A stretch of 8,912 bases of DNA from Flavobacterium psychrophilum (GTDB taxonomy: Bacteria > Bacteroidota > Bacteroidia > Flavobacteriales > Flavobacteriaceae). The position numbers and the translations under genes were made by a program. Where the stretch lies: positions 1-8,912 of the forward strand of contig QFQM01000185.1 of NCBI GenBank assembly GCA_003243255.1, written 5' to 3'. Below are positions 1 through 6,303 of the stretch, in pieces. Every line of letters starts with the position of its first letter. Position 1 is the stretch's first letter. The notes beneath the pieces were generated by a model. That model did not search any database. It was not told where the DNA came from and worked only from the letters and a program-made list of their open reading frames with translations.

Positions 1-318
1 ATTTATCTCCAAAATACTTATAATTATATGGGAAGTGTTTATACAGATTTTGCAAACAAAAATAAAGTGAAGAGTTTCGGTTTGTTGAATTCAAAAATTG
101 GATATAAGCACAATTTCGATAAGTTTATAATTGATGTTTTTGTAATTGGTAATAATTTGACAAATCAAATCAATTACACTTTTCTATTTTATGGAAATAG
201 TATTAATGATACAGATCAAGATAACCAGTATAATAATGCATCTATTTATACAGATGTAAATCCAGGACCTAGCAAAGCTTATTTTTTTACTGGCTTCAAT
301 TTGAAATATACATTTTGA
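1..318 (+). CDS. TonB-dependent outer-membrane receptor, C-terminal end (5' partial)
   Basis: The reading frame is already open at base 1 and ends with TGA at 316-318, so only the last 105 residues are visible. They look like the final strands of a 22-stranded TonB-dependent receptor barrel: alternating polar and hydrophobic residues, a 'VIGNNLTNQINY' segment matching the usual 'NNLFDKKY' region, a 'NPGPSKAYFFTGFNLKYTF' end in which the PxPxR/K-x-Y turn leads into the last strand, and a terminal Phe, the signal recognised by the BAM complex. Such receptors import siderophores, haem or other large ligands across the outer membrane using TonB-ExbBD energy. The ligand cannot be told because plug and barrel are outside the window. 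An internal ATG at base 28 is not the true start. Family assignment is fairly sure; substrate is unknown. Confidence 0.78.
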   Translation: MYLQNTYNYMGSVYTDFANKNKVKSFGLLNSKIGYKHNFDKFIIDVFVIGNNLTNQINYTFLFYGNSINDTDQDNQYNNASIYTDVNPGPSKAYFFTGFNLKYTF

Positions 319-365
319 TTGTGTAATAGATTATAACTTAACTATCAAATCTTATTTATTGAAAT

Positions 366-402
366 ATTGTTAAGTATAGTTCTTTAACAATTGACTTTTT
401 TT
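366..402 (+). terminator. Candidate intrinsic terminator after the TonB receptor gene
   Basis: An 8-bp perfect stem, ATTGTTAA (366-373) with TTAACAAT (384-391), encloses a 10-base loop and is followed five bases later by a T7 run (396-402). It lies 48 bases past the receptor stop codon. The stem is AT-rich and therefore weak, so the call is tentative. Confidence 0.4.
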
Positions 403-523
403 GAGTAAAAGAAAGGATATGAGAGAATCTATTTTTAATAATTGAGTAATGATAGTTTAGCAATTTTATCCAAATCTTTTACAAAAGTGTTCGAAAAATG
501 TATCTCTGCGGTCACCTTTTGGG

Positions 524-551
524 AAAAAGCATTTTTAGGAGTGCTTTTTTT
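524..551 (+). terminator. Candidate intrinsic terminator, possibly bidirectional
   Basis: A perfect 8-bp stem, AAAAAGCA (524-531) with TGCTTTTT (542-549), has a 10-base loop, and its right arm runs into a T7 tract (545-551) and a further pyrimidine-rich stretch to about 560. Read on the minus strand the stem also ends in a T run, so it could stop transcripts in both directions. No intact gene lies directly before it on the plus strand; it may be a second stop for the receptor transcript or a relic of a lost gene. Confidence 0.55.
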
Positions 552-691
552 CTCTTTTTTCTTTGTAACTTGTTGTTAATTAGGTTTCTAAAAGAGTAAT
601 GTATAGATCTTAAAGCTTTGTATGGGTGATACTTATTCACCATTGAGATGGCTAGGACATTTGGATAGGGATTCGGAATAGAAGCGTTATT

Positions 692-870
692 TCATAATTC
701 TTTGATACAGCTAGTGGAACTTCCGTGATTAATTAAAATAAGCTTCTTAATATTGATTATCCATCCTGATTTTATACCTAAATAAGTAGAGATCAATTCT
801 TCCAGTTCATCCTCGGTAAGTGATATTTTTTTACTGGTGTGTGATCGATGAGCGGCTGAAATGAATCCAT
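692..870 (-). pseudogene. Decayed fragment resembling the N-terminus of a Crp/Fnr-family regulator
   Basis: On the minus strand an ATG at 868-870 opens MDSFQPLIDHTPVKK, which then runs into an A7 homopolymer (T826-832 on the plus strand). Shifting frame there gives KISLTEDELEELISTYLG followed by a KKLILINHG segment and a nearby CI pair, ending at TGA (692-694). This fits the start of Bacteroidota cyclic-nucleotide-binding-type regulators: a short N-terminal helix, 'LTEEE' helix, then the KKxxxLLxxG strand pair followed by a Cys before 'I-x-F'. Without the shift the protein would be 25 residues. The rest of the sensor domain and the DNA-binding domain are missing or unrecognisable. The frameshift and truncation are seen directly; the family is inferred from a short weak match and could be wrong. 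Confidence 0.33.
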
Positions 871-941
871 ATCTAAGTATAAATTATATTGCTAATTTAG
901 GTGTCTAAATTTTACTAACCAATAATCAGGTCTGTTTCAAT

Positions 942-2567
942 ATGCTAAGATTTATTTTTATATTATTTGTCACCAGCTGGTTCGCTGCACAACAGCCATC
1001 CAAAGAAGATTCTTTGATCGGCTCCTTAACACCGGAGAAAAGCTGGTGGGACTTAATGTCATATAACATTACCATTAAACCCGATTACCATACAAAAACG
1101 ATTACAGGAAATAATAAAATTAGATATAAAGTAATTTCGGAAAAACCTTCTGAATTCATGCAGATCGACCTGATAAAGCCATTGGTCATTGACAGTGCTA
1201 TTCAAAATGGCAGGAAGCTTTGGATACAGAACAAAGGTAATCTCTGGTATATTTCAGGAGCGAAGAAACGTAAAAATAGGAAGTATACCATCACTGTTTA
1301 TTATTCGGGTAAACCTGTAGAGTCTGTCTCACCACCATGGGATGGCGGTTTTGTATGGGGCAAAGATTCATTAAACCGTCCCTGGATTTCAGTGGCCTGC
1401 CAGTATAAAGGCGCTAGTTTATGGTATCCGTGTAAGAATATGCTATATGATGAACCGGATGAAGGCGCTTCTATTTCGGTAATTACGCCTCTATCCTTAC
1501 AGGCGATAGGTAATGGACGTTTGGTAAAACAGCAACGGACATCGGAAGGTGAAATGAAATATACCTGGAAAGTTATTAATCCAATCAATCATTATGGCAT
1601 TTCTTTCTACATGGGTAACTACGTCAATATCAAAAAGAATTATACCGGAATCAAGGGAAAACTAAGCATGGATTATTGGGTTCTCGACTATAATAAGCAA
1701 AAGGCTGAAAATCATTTAATACCTGAATCCATTCAGGCAATGAAGTCACTGGAACATTGGTTTGGTCCATATCCGTTTTATGAAGACGGATTTAAGATTG
1801 TAGAAGCACCTTATATAGGAATGGAGCATCAGAGTGCAATTGCATATGGTAATAACTTTACAAAAGGAACATACAAAGGAAATGATGTGTCAAAAACAGG
1901 CTGGGGTAAAAAAACAGACAGGATCGTTATTCATGAGATGTCACATGAATGGTTCGGAAATAGTATTACGGCCGGCGATATTGCAGACCGGTGGATCCAG
2001 GAAGGATTTGCAGGTCTGGCTGAAGAACTTTTACTTTCAGATCTGTTTGGGAAAAAGGCTGGGGAGGAGTTTCTTTCAGGGAGATACAGAACTATTGAGA
2101 ATGATAAACCTGTCATTGGCAGATATGGTATCAATGAAGACGGAAGCTCGGATGGCTATGTAAAAGGATGGGCTGTCATTCATATGATTAAGACCATTAT
2201 CAATGATGACGAAAAATTTTTGAAAATACTACGTGGGCTTAATAAGCAATTCTATCATAAGGTTGTCACAACAAAAGAAATTGAAAATTACATCAATATT
2301 CAGTCAGGAATAAACTTTAATGCTGTGTTCGATCAATATCTTAGAACCTCTCAAATTCCGGTATTGGAATATTTTATAACAGACCATAAACTGCAATATC
2401 GATTTACCAATTGTAATGATAATTTTACAATGCCAATTAAGATGATTGTTATTGAAGACTGGCTCTCACCAGGTACTTCATGGCAGTCATATGATTTAAA
2501 AAATATGATTGATGAAGTTAATATTGATCCTAATTTCTATCTGAAAAGTTCTAAAATAAGGAAATAG
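942..2567 (+). CDS. Secreted M1-family zinc aminopeptidase
   Basis: A 541-residue gluzincin metallopeptidase. The start has one basic residue and a hydrophobic core (residues 3-15) ending near AAQQ, a likely Sec signal peptide, placing the enzyme in the periplasm or outside. Residues about 40-240 fit the all-beta N-terminal domain. The substrate-anchoring GMEN motif appears as GMEHQ (293-297). The zinc site is HEMSH (331-335) with the third ligand Glu354 after exactly 18 residues (HEXXH-X18-E), and the transition-state Tyr is probably Tyr406 in YVKG. The family removes N-terminal residues from peptides. At 541 residues it is compact: there is no room for the long C-terminal helical domain of PepN-type members. 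No clear Shine-Dalgarno precedes the start, as is common in this phylum, and the signal peptide supports the chosen ATG. The stop lies just before the promoter of the next operon, so it is probably a separate unit. Confidence 0.9.
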   Translation: MLRFIFILFVTSWFAAQQPSKEDSLIGSLTPEKSWWDLMSYNITIKPDYHTKTITGNNKIRYKVISEKPSEFMQIDLIKPLVIDSAIQNGRKLWIQNKGNLWYISGAKKRKNRKYTITVYYSGKPVESVSPPWDGGFVWGKDSLNRPWISVACQYKGASLWYPCKNMLYDEPDEGASISVITPLSLQAIGNGRLVKQQRTSEGEMKYTWKVINPINHYGISFYMGNYVNIKKNYTGIKGKLSMDYWVLDYNKQKAENHLIPESIQAMKSLEHWFGPYPFYEDGFKIVEAPYIGMEHQSAIAYGNNFTKGTYKGNDVSKTGWGKKTDRIVIHEMSHEWFGNSITAGDIADRWIQEGFAGLAEELLLSDLFGKKAGEEFLSGRYRTIENDKPVIGRYGINEDGSSDGYVKGWAVIHMIKTIINDDEKFLKILRGLNKQFYHKVVTTKEIENYINIQSGINFNAVFDQYLRTSQIPVLEYFITDHKLQYRFTNCNDNFTMPIKMIVIEDWLSPGTSWQSYDLKNMIDEVNIDPNFYLKSSKIRK

Positions 2568-2571
2568 TCGC

Positions 2572-2600
2572 TTGAATTTCTTTGAAAAGAATTATGTTTG
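2572..2600 (+). promoter_or_regulatory. Bacteroidota-type promoter of the MarR operon
   Basis: TATGTTTG (2593-2600) is an exact match to the TAnnTTTG -7 consensus of Bacteroidota sigma factors. TTG (2572-2574) lies 18 bases upstream, near the usual distance for the -33 element. The site sits in the 71-base gap between the peptidase stop and the MarR start. Transcription would begin around 2605-2608. Confidence 0.6.
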
Positions 2601-2602
2601 TA

Positions 2603-2626
2603 AAATATTTGAGTAGTCAAGTATTT
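2603..2626. promoter_or_regulatory. Near-perfect palindrome, candidate MarR operator
   Basis: AAATATTTGA (2603-2612) and TCAAGTATTT (2617-2626) are inverted copies with one mismatch in ten, separated by GTAG. The 24-base element lies two bases after the -7 box, over the predicted transcription start, and 12 bases before the MarR start codon. Size, symmetry and position fit an operator bound by a MarR dimer, which would block transcription. The protein-site link is inferred from position. Confidence 0.55.
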
Positions 2627-2638
2627 GGAAATTAAATT

Positions 2639-3052
2639 ATGGAAATAAAAATCATACTGAATATTTTAAAAGTACAGTCTGTTATCGTAAAGAAGTTTGA
2701 TGGCTTGAGTCTGCATGGAATAGGCCTTACGGACTATATGATCCTGCATATTTTAAATAATGTTCCCGGTAACCGGTTAAAGAGAATCGATCTCGCAGAG
2801 AGTATAGGATTGACGGCATCAGGTATTACCCGAATTATTTCACCCATGGAAAAGATAGGTCTTGTGGTGAAAGAGAGTAATGACAGAGATGCCAGGATTA
2901 GTTATGTAAAGCTCACAGATACCGGTGAACAGGTGTATAAAGAGGCTACCGTTACAGCGGGTTACATTTCTAAAAATCTGTTAGACGGCATAACAACAAA
3001 TGAGCTGAAAGCTTTCTCTTCTCAGTTGAAAATTTTGGGAGGCGATATTTGA
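2639..3052 (+). CDS. MarR-family transcriptional regulator
   Basis: A 137-residue winged helix-turn-helix protein of normal MarR size. The N- and C-terminal helices (about 1-25 and 100-135) would form the dimer interface. The DNA-binding part spans about 30-95: a helix-turn-helix with RIDLAESIGLTASGITRIIS (49-68) as core and recognition helix, and a wing with NDRDARISYVKLTDTGE (81-97), carrying the conserved D-x-R before the final helix. It contains no cysteine, so OhrR-like thiol oxidation sensing is excluded and a small-ligand signal is more likely. It is the first gene of a tight four-gene unit and lies directly behind a promoter overlapped by a palindrome, which suggests self-repression. 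GGA about ten bases before the ATG may act as a weak ribosome site. The ligand is unknown. Confidence 0.9.
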   Translation: MEIKIILNILKVQSVIVKKFDGLSLHGIGLTDYMILHILNNVPGNRLKRIDLAESIGLTASGITRIISPMEKIGLVVKESNDRDARISYVKLTDTGEQVYKEATVTAGYISKNLLDGITTNELKAFSSQLKILGGDI

Positions 3053-3061
3053 TTTTAAAAC

Positions 3062-3412
3062 ATGCATATGGACAAAAGTTATAAAAAGCAATTAAGAGCT
3101 CAGTTTTTAGAGAAGAAACCTTTGATGGGAGTTTTGACGATTCTCAATAAAGTAGATAATAAAATATACATCGCTGAGAGCATGCATTTAACAGCTCTTT
3201 CCAACAAAATACAATTTATTTTAAATAGCGGGCAATTTGATCATAAGATCTTGCAGGAAGATTGGAACCGATTGGAAAAGGACAATTTTGTGTTTGAAAA
3301 TGCAGTGGTTATTCCATTGGAAGAGAATAAAATGATTGACTATAAAAAGCAAATATTGAAGGCGAGAAATGATTTGAAGGAAGAGTTAAGCAAAACAATA
3401 CATTTATACTGA
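3062..3412 (+). CDS. GIY-YIG-like domain protein, catalytic residues apparently lost
   Basis: A 116-residue protein resembling the small 'GIY-YIG nuclease family' proteins often annotated in Bacteroidota and Firmicutes. The order fits: a basic N-terminal helix (KKQLRAQF), a GVLTI strand at 23-27 in the GIY place, KIYIAES at 34-40 in the YIG place, a helix, then FILNSGQF (52-59), LQEDWNR (64-70) and NFVFEN (75-80), which match the conserved 'lQ.dWn..G..nF.fe' tail. However, the GIY tyrosine is a Leu, YIG is YIA, and the catalytic arginine after YIG is absent (SNKIQF), so nuclease action is unlikely. It may have become a binding or regulatory module. It starts 9 bases after the MarR stop and ends one base before the next gene. 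Met1 and Met3 are both possible starts. The role is unknown. Confidence 0.65.
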   Translation: MHMDKSYKKQLRAQFLEKKPLMGVLTILNKVDNKIYIAESMHLTALSNKIQFILNSGQFDHKILQEDWNRLEKDNFVFENAVVIPLEENKMIDYKKQILKARNDLKEELSKTIHLY

Positions 3413-3413
3413 C

Positions 3414-3839
3414 ATGTCAGAGAAAACTTATTTACACCCTAATTATGAAGCAGGAAAGAATCTGGCGTTAAAGAAAATTGAAGGTTCGATTGTCAACCTG
3501 AACCTGATTCGTTTAAAAGAATTTGCCGATTATTCCGATTTTCCCGATATAGCACCGCAAGCATCAATTTCCGGATATGATGCCTTTATTGCATATGTAC
3601 AACTTGCAAAACCATTTGTGGAGCAGGGTGGAGGAGAAATACTGTTTGTAGGAAAGGGGGAGCGTTTTCTAATTGGTCCAGACGATGAACAGTGGGATAT
3701 CTGTATGCTGATCAAGCAGAAGAGTGTATCGGATTTTTTCGCTTTCGAACGAAACCCGGATTATATGAAAATTACAGGACATCGTGTCGCTGCTATCTTG
3801 GATTCCAGACTTTTGCCACTGGAAATAATGTCATTTTAA
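3414..3839 (+). CDS. DUF1330-family protein (dimeric alpha/beta barrel fold)
   Basis: A 141-residue protein without signal peptide or membrane segment. From about residue 25 it follows the DUF1330 pattern: VNLNLIRLKEFADY (27-40), YDAFIAYVQLAKPFVEQGGG (55-74), then ILFVGKGERFLIGPDDEQWD (76-95) and the typical ending ERNPDYMKITGHR (112-124) with AAILDSRLLPL. This family belongs to the ferredoxin-like dimeric barrel group that includes antibiotic-biosynthesis monooxygenases and stress-response barrel proteins. Many have no known reaction, so none is assigned. The start is one base after the preceding stop and seven bases separate it from the hydrolase, so translation is probably coupled. The context suggests that it handles the same small molecule as the hydrolase; that is inference. 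Confidence 0.75.
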   Translation: MSEKTYLHPNYEAGKNLALKKIEGSIVNLNLIRLKEFADYSDFPDIAPQASISGYDAFIAYVQLAKPFVEQGGGEILFVGKGERFLIGPDDEQWDICMLIKQKSVSDFFAFERNPDYMKITGHRVAAILDSRLLPLEIMSF

Positions 3840-3846
3840 ATAACTG

Positions 3847-4740
3847 ATGGGCTATATTCAACTAAGAAATGCCGCTATATATTATGAAGTATTCGGCGTA
3901 GAAAACAAGGAGACAATTGTACTGGTTAGCGGTCTGAATACTCAAATGACCCGTTGGGAGGCACCATTTATTAGGATGCTTACAGATGAAGGGTTTCATA
4001 TAATCTGTTTTGATAACAGGGACTGCGGAAAAAGTACGTTTACAACAGGTGACCATAATGATGGGCTCAATTTTTCCCTAGACGATTTTTTGCAAAACCA
4101 CGAAAAATATTCTGTTCCTTATTCTTTGAACGATATGGCAGATGACATATGGGAACTGTTGCTATCGCTTGATATTGAAAAGGCGCATATAGTTGGGCGT
4201 TCAATGGGTGGAATCATTGCCCAGTTATTTGCGTCACGGTATCCGGCAATGACTCAGTCATTGACTTTATTGATGTCTTCAAGCTTTAATCCTGCTCTTC
4301 CGAAGCCCGATGATGCATTAGTAACAAAAATGACCAACTCATCCGTAAATTTCAAAGATAACCGGGAAGCCCACTTAAAAGAAAAAATAGACTTTATGAA
4401 AGCCATTTACGGCAGCAGATATATTCTCAATGAGGAAAAGGAGCAAATGCTGATTATCGAAGATGAATGCCGGCAATCTTCTTCGGTCAGACCTTATCGT
4501 CAAATACTCGCACTCGCAACTTATATATTTAATCAAAATCTTCTCATTGGTATTCAGGTACCTACATTGGTGATACACGGCGATGAAGATCCGTTGTTCA
4601 GTATAGAAAACGCGACCGATTTAAAAAACAATATACCTGACTGTCAGCTTATCATCAAAAAAGGTATGGGACATGCTATACCGGAGGTAATGTTTTCATC
4701 AATTGTGAAGGATATTTCAAATTTTATCGCTGTACAATGA
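3847..4740 (+). CDS. Alpha/beta hydrolase, probable esterase
   Basis: A 297-residue alpha/beta-hydrolase-fold enzyme. The catalytic triad is readable: Ser119 in the nucleophile elbow GRSMGG, Asp248 in HGDEDP and His276 in GMGHAIP. The oxyanion-hole loop is VSGLN (27-31) rather than the usual HG, and DNRDCGKST (56-64) resembles the DNRDxGxS segment of RdmC-like methylesterases. Residues about 145-220 form the variable cap that sets the substrate. There is no signal peptide, so it acts in the cytoplasm. It is the last gene of the MarR-led unit, seven bases after the DUF1330 gene, and is probably its main enzyme. It faces another alpha/beta hydrolase gene across a 59-base spacer in which I see no strong terminator hairpin. 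The fold and triad are sure; the substrate is not known. Confidence 0.88.
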   Translation: MGYIQLRNAAIYYEVFGVENKETIVLVSGLNTQMTRWEAPFIRMLTDEGFHIICFDNRDCGKSTFTTGDHNDGLNFSLDDFLQNHEKYSVPYSLNDMADDIWELLLSLDIEKAHIVGRSMGGIIAQLFASRYPAMTQSLTLLMSSSFNPALPKPDDALVTKMTNSSVNFKDNREAHLKEKIDFMKAIYGSRYILNEEKEQMLIIEDECRQSSSVRPYRQILALATYIFNQNLLIGIQVPTLVIHGDEDPLFSIENATDLKNNIPDCQLIIKKGMGHAIPEVMFSSIVKDISNFIAVQ

Positions 4741-4799
4741 TGTGACAAATCGCTGTTGCAGAGTAGGTAAAAATCAATGATAATAGTACTGCCATTTAA

Positions 4800-5648
4800 T
4801 TAGCTTTTTGTCTTGTTTAAAAAAGTTAATATTCGTGGTGTTAATCCAACCAAAACATGTCCCATTTCCGGAATAGCGATTGCGGTAAAGTCCTCGATAA
4901 TATTTTGCAATCTAGTAGCAATCTCTTGAGTCGAGCGGATTACATCTTGATCTCCACCAATAAATAACACAGGCATTGTTAAACAGCTGAGTTCATCATC
5001 TGAAAAAATATATTCTTTTTCTATCCTCGCATTAAAATTGGTTTGTATTAAATCCATAAATACTATAATTTTACTATCCACACGCTGGTTTCCCAAGATC
5101 AAGCTATTAATCCTGATATGTCCGGTTGTTCCTAAAAGGGAATAGAATAGGGCTTTTACAATAAATGATGTTTTGGTAGGAACCACTCCTGCAGGTGTCA
5201 GCAAAATCAGCCGGTCGACTACTTCAGGATAGCTTATTGCAAAGCGTAATGCCAGCCAACCCCCTTGTGATAATCCGATTATATTTGCTTTGCTGATATC
5301 GAGCCTTTCGAAAATTTCTTTTAGCCATTCCGCGAAATCTGTTGTTTTATAAGAAGGTCTGGTTTCTGCGCTTTTTCCTGCTTCTCCGATAATATCTATC
5401 GCTATGACTTTATATTGTTTTGAATATTCGGCAAAGTCGGATAACCATGACGTCGCATTGGAAGACGCGCCATGCAATAAGATGACAATTTCTTGATGTT
5501 GACTTCCGGCCTCCAAAAAATGGGTGTCACCAAAAGTTGTTTTCAGCACATTGGTTTTCAAATTCAATGACGAATTTGTTATCGCATCGTCGTAAGCCCG
5601 GATAATTTTATTTTTCCCTTCAGGACTTTTAAAAACCGTTTTATTCAT
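4800..5648 (-). CDS. Alpha/beta hydrolase, second copy, convergent to the first
   Basis: A 282-residue alpha/beta hydrolase. HGASSNATSW (59-68) forms the oxyanion loop, GLSQGG carries Ser127, Asp235 lies in GGDQDV and His264 in EMGHVL, so the triad is complete. The DIIGEAGKSAETRP segment (85-98) is typical of a Bacillus/Bacteroidota group of uncharacterised carboxylesterase-like hydrolases. There is no signal peptide. It differs from the neighbouring plus-strand hydrolase in all loops, so the two are not recent duplicates. It lies 39 bases after the hotdog thioesterase gene on the same strand and probably shares its transcript. Its leader is A/T-rich with no Shine-Dalgarno, and ATATATAAAAAT lies five bases before the start. 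Substrate unknown. Confidence 0.87.
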   Translation of the reverse strand: MNKTVFKSPEGKNKIIRAYDDAITNSSLNLKTNVLKTTFGDTHFLEAGSQHQEIVILLHGASSNATSWLSDFAEYSKQYKVIAIDIIGEAGKSAETRPSYKTTDFAEWLKEIFERLDISKANIIGLSQGGWLALRFAISYPEVVDRLILLTPAGVVPTKTSFIVKALFYSLLGTTGHIRINSLILGNQRVDSKIIVFMDLIQTNFNARIEKEYIFSDDELSCLTMPVLFIGGDQDVIRSTQEIATRLQNIIEDFTAIAIPEMGHVLVGLTPRILTFLNKTKS

Positions 5649-5687
5649 GAATATTTTTATATATAATGTTGTATAATAAGAACTGCA

Positions 5688-6161
5688 TTACCGTCCTTTT
5701 GCTTTATCACCTCTTAAAGTCATGACCGTACTGGTTACCATAGCGGCTCTTTTGCCATCACCGCGAAAAATATCACATTGGTAATGGCTTAAGTTTTTTC
5801 CACTATGCAGAGGTGATGCTTTTGCAGTAAGTACGTTGTCGAAAACCGGTCTGTAAAAATTGATTTTCAATTCTACGGATGTAAAAGTTTCGCCTTCCTG
5901 AATGAGGGTCGAATGTGCAGTTCCGATGGCGGCATCTGCCAATTCGCAAAGCAGTCCTCCATGGATAGTTCCCTGCTGGTTACTATGTTTTTCTTTTGTT
6001 GTATTGATTTGCACAGTAGCTGTACCTAAATCGGCTTCAATAATATTTATGTCCAATGTTTTTGATATTGGGGTTGGGTATTGCATGTGCGTATACATGT
6101 CGTTGGTAATTTCACCTTTTATCATCCTATTTAGATAATCCAGTATTGATAGCTTTATCAT
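5688..6161 (-). CDS. PaaI-family hotdog-fold thioesterase
   Basis: A 157-residue single hotdog domain. GTIHGGLLCELADAAIG (64-80) holds the HGG motif (67-69) at the start of the central helix and Asp76, the usual acidic residue of PaaI-type enzymes. TSVELKINFYRPV (94-106) and the strand pair after it match the second half of the fold. Members split acyl-CoA thioesters, commonly of short, aromatic or hydroxylated acids. The first 25 or so residues form a helix seen in several members; Met22 or Met26 could be alternative starts, but the longer form keeps that helix. The gene is followed by the hydrolase gene after 39 bases and preceded by a 142-base gap, so it may open a two-gene transcript. No TAnnTTTG box was found in that gap. 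Confidence 0.88.
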   Translation of the reverse strand: MIKLSILDYLNRMIKGEITNDMYTHMQYPTPISKTLDINIIEADLGTATVQINTTKEKHSNQQGTIHGGLLCELADAAIGTAHSTLIQEGETFTSVELKINFYRPVFDNVLTAKASPLHSGKNLSHYQCDIFRGDGKRAAMVTSTVMTLRGDKAKGR

Positions 6162-6303
6162 AATATTTATTTAGTTTGTTGCTAAGAACTTCTATAAACT
6201 GTATTGCACGCAAATAGTGGGAATCATGCTCTACAACAAATACATCAGGTCAACGATATTTACCTTCTATATTGCGGGTTGAAACTTCTTTAGAACAGCT
6301 TTT

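Larger units (their letters stand above)
319..941. other. Long intergenic region without an intact gene
   Basis: About 620 bases with no intact coding frame on either strand. It holds two candidate terminator hairpins (366-402 and 524-551) and a decayed minus-strand coding fragment (692-870). After that fragment's stop the same minus-strand frame stays open for a further stretch (down to about base 514), but it has no family match I can recognise. No sequence fitting TAnnTTTG was found ahead of the peptidase gene that starts at 942, so its promoter is not identified. The length and the remnant suggest a site of gene loss. Confidence 0.6.

Noticed and set aside
435..515. Minus-strand open frame of 26 codons starting at a GTG (MTAEIHFSNTF...)
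   Set aside because: The composition looks protein-like, but it is very short, begins directly behind a hairpin, has no ribosome site and matches no family I recognise. It could be another piece of the decayed gene.
1834..2163. A 109-codon plus-strand frame inside the peptidase gene
   Set aside because: It is an out-of-frame shadow of the zinc-site region, which is clearly coded in the other frame.
6175..6239. Inverted repeat TTTGTTG/CAACAAA in the 142-base gap
   Set aside because: Seven-base arms separated by about 50 bases in AT-rich DNA are expected by chance and no T run follows.
6127..6249. Minus-strand open frame of about 40 codons containing VFVVEHDSHYLRAIQF, between methyltransferase and thioesterase
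   Set aside because: It has no convincing start codon, overlaps the first codons of the thioesterase gene and has no clear family. It may be chance or a relic.
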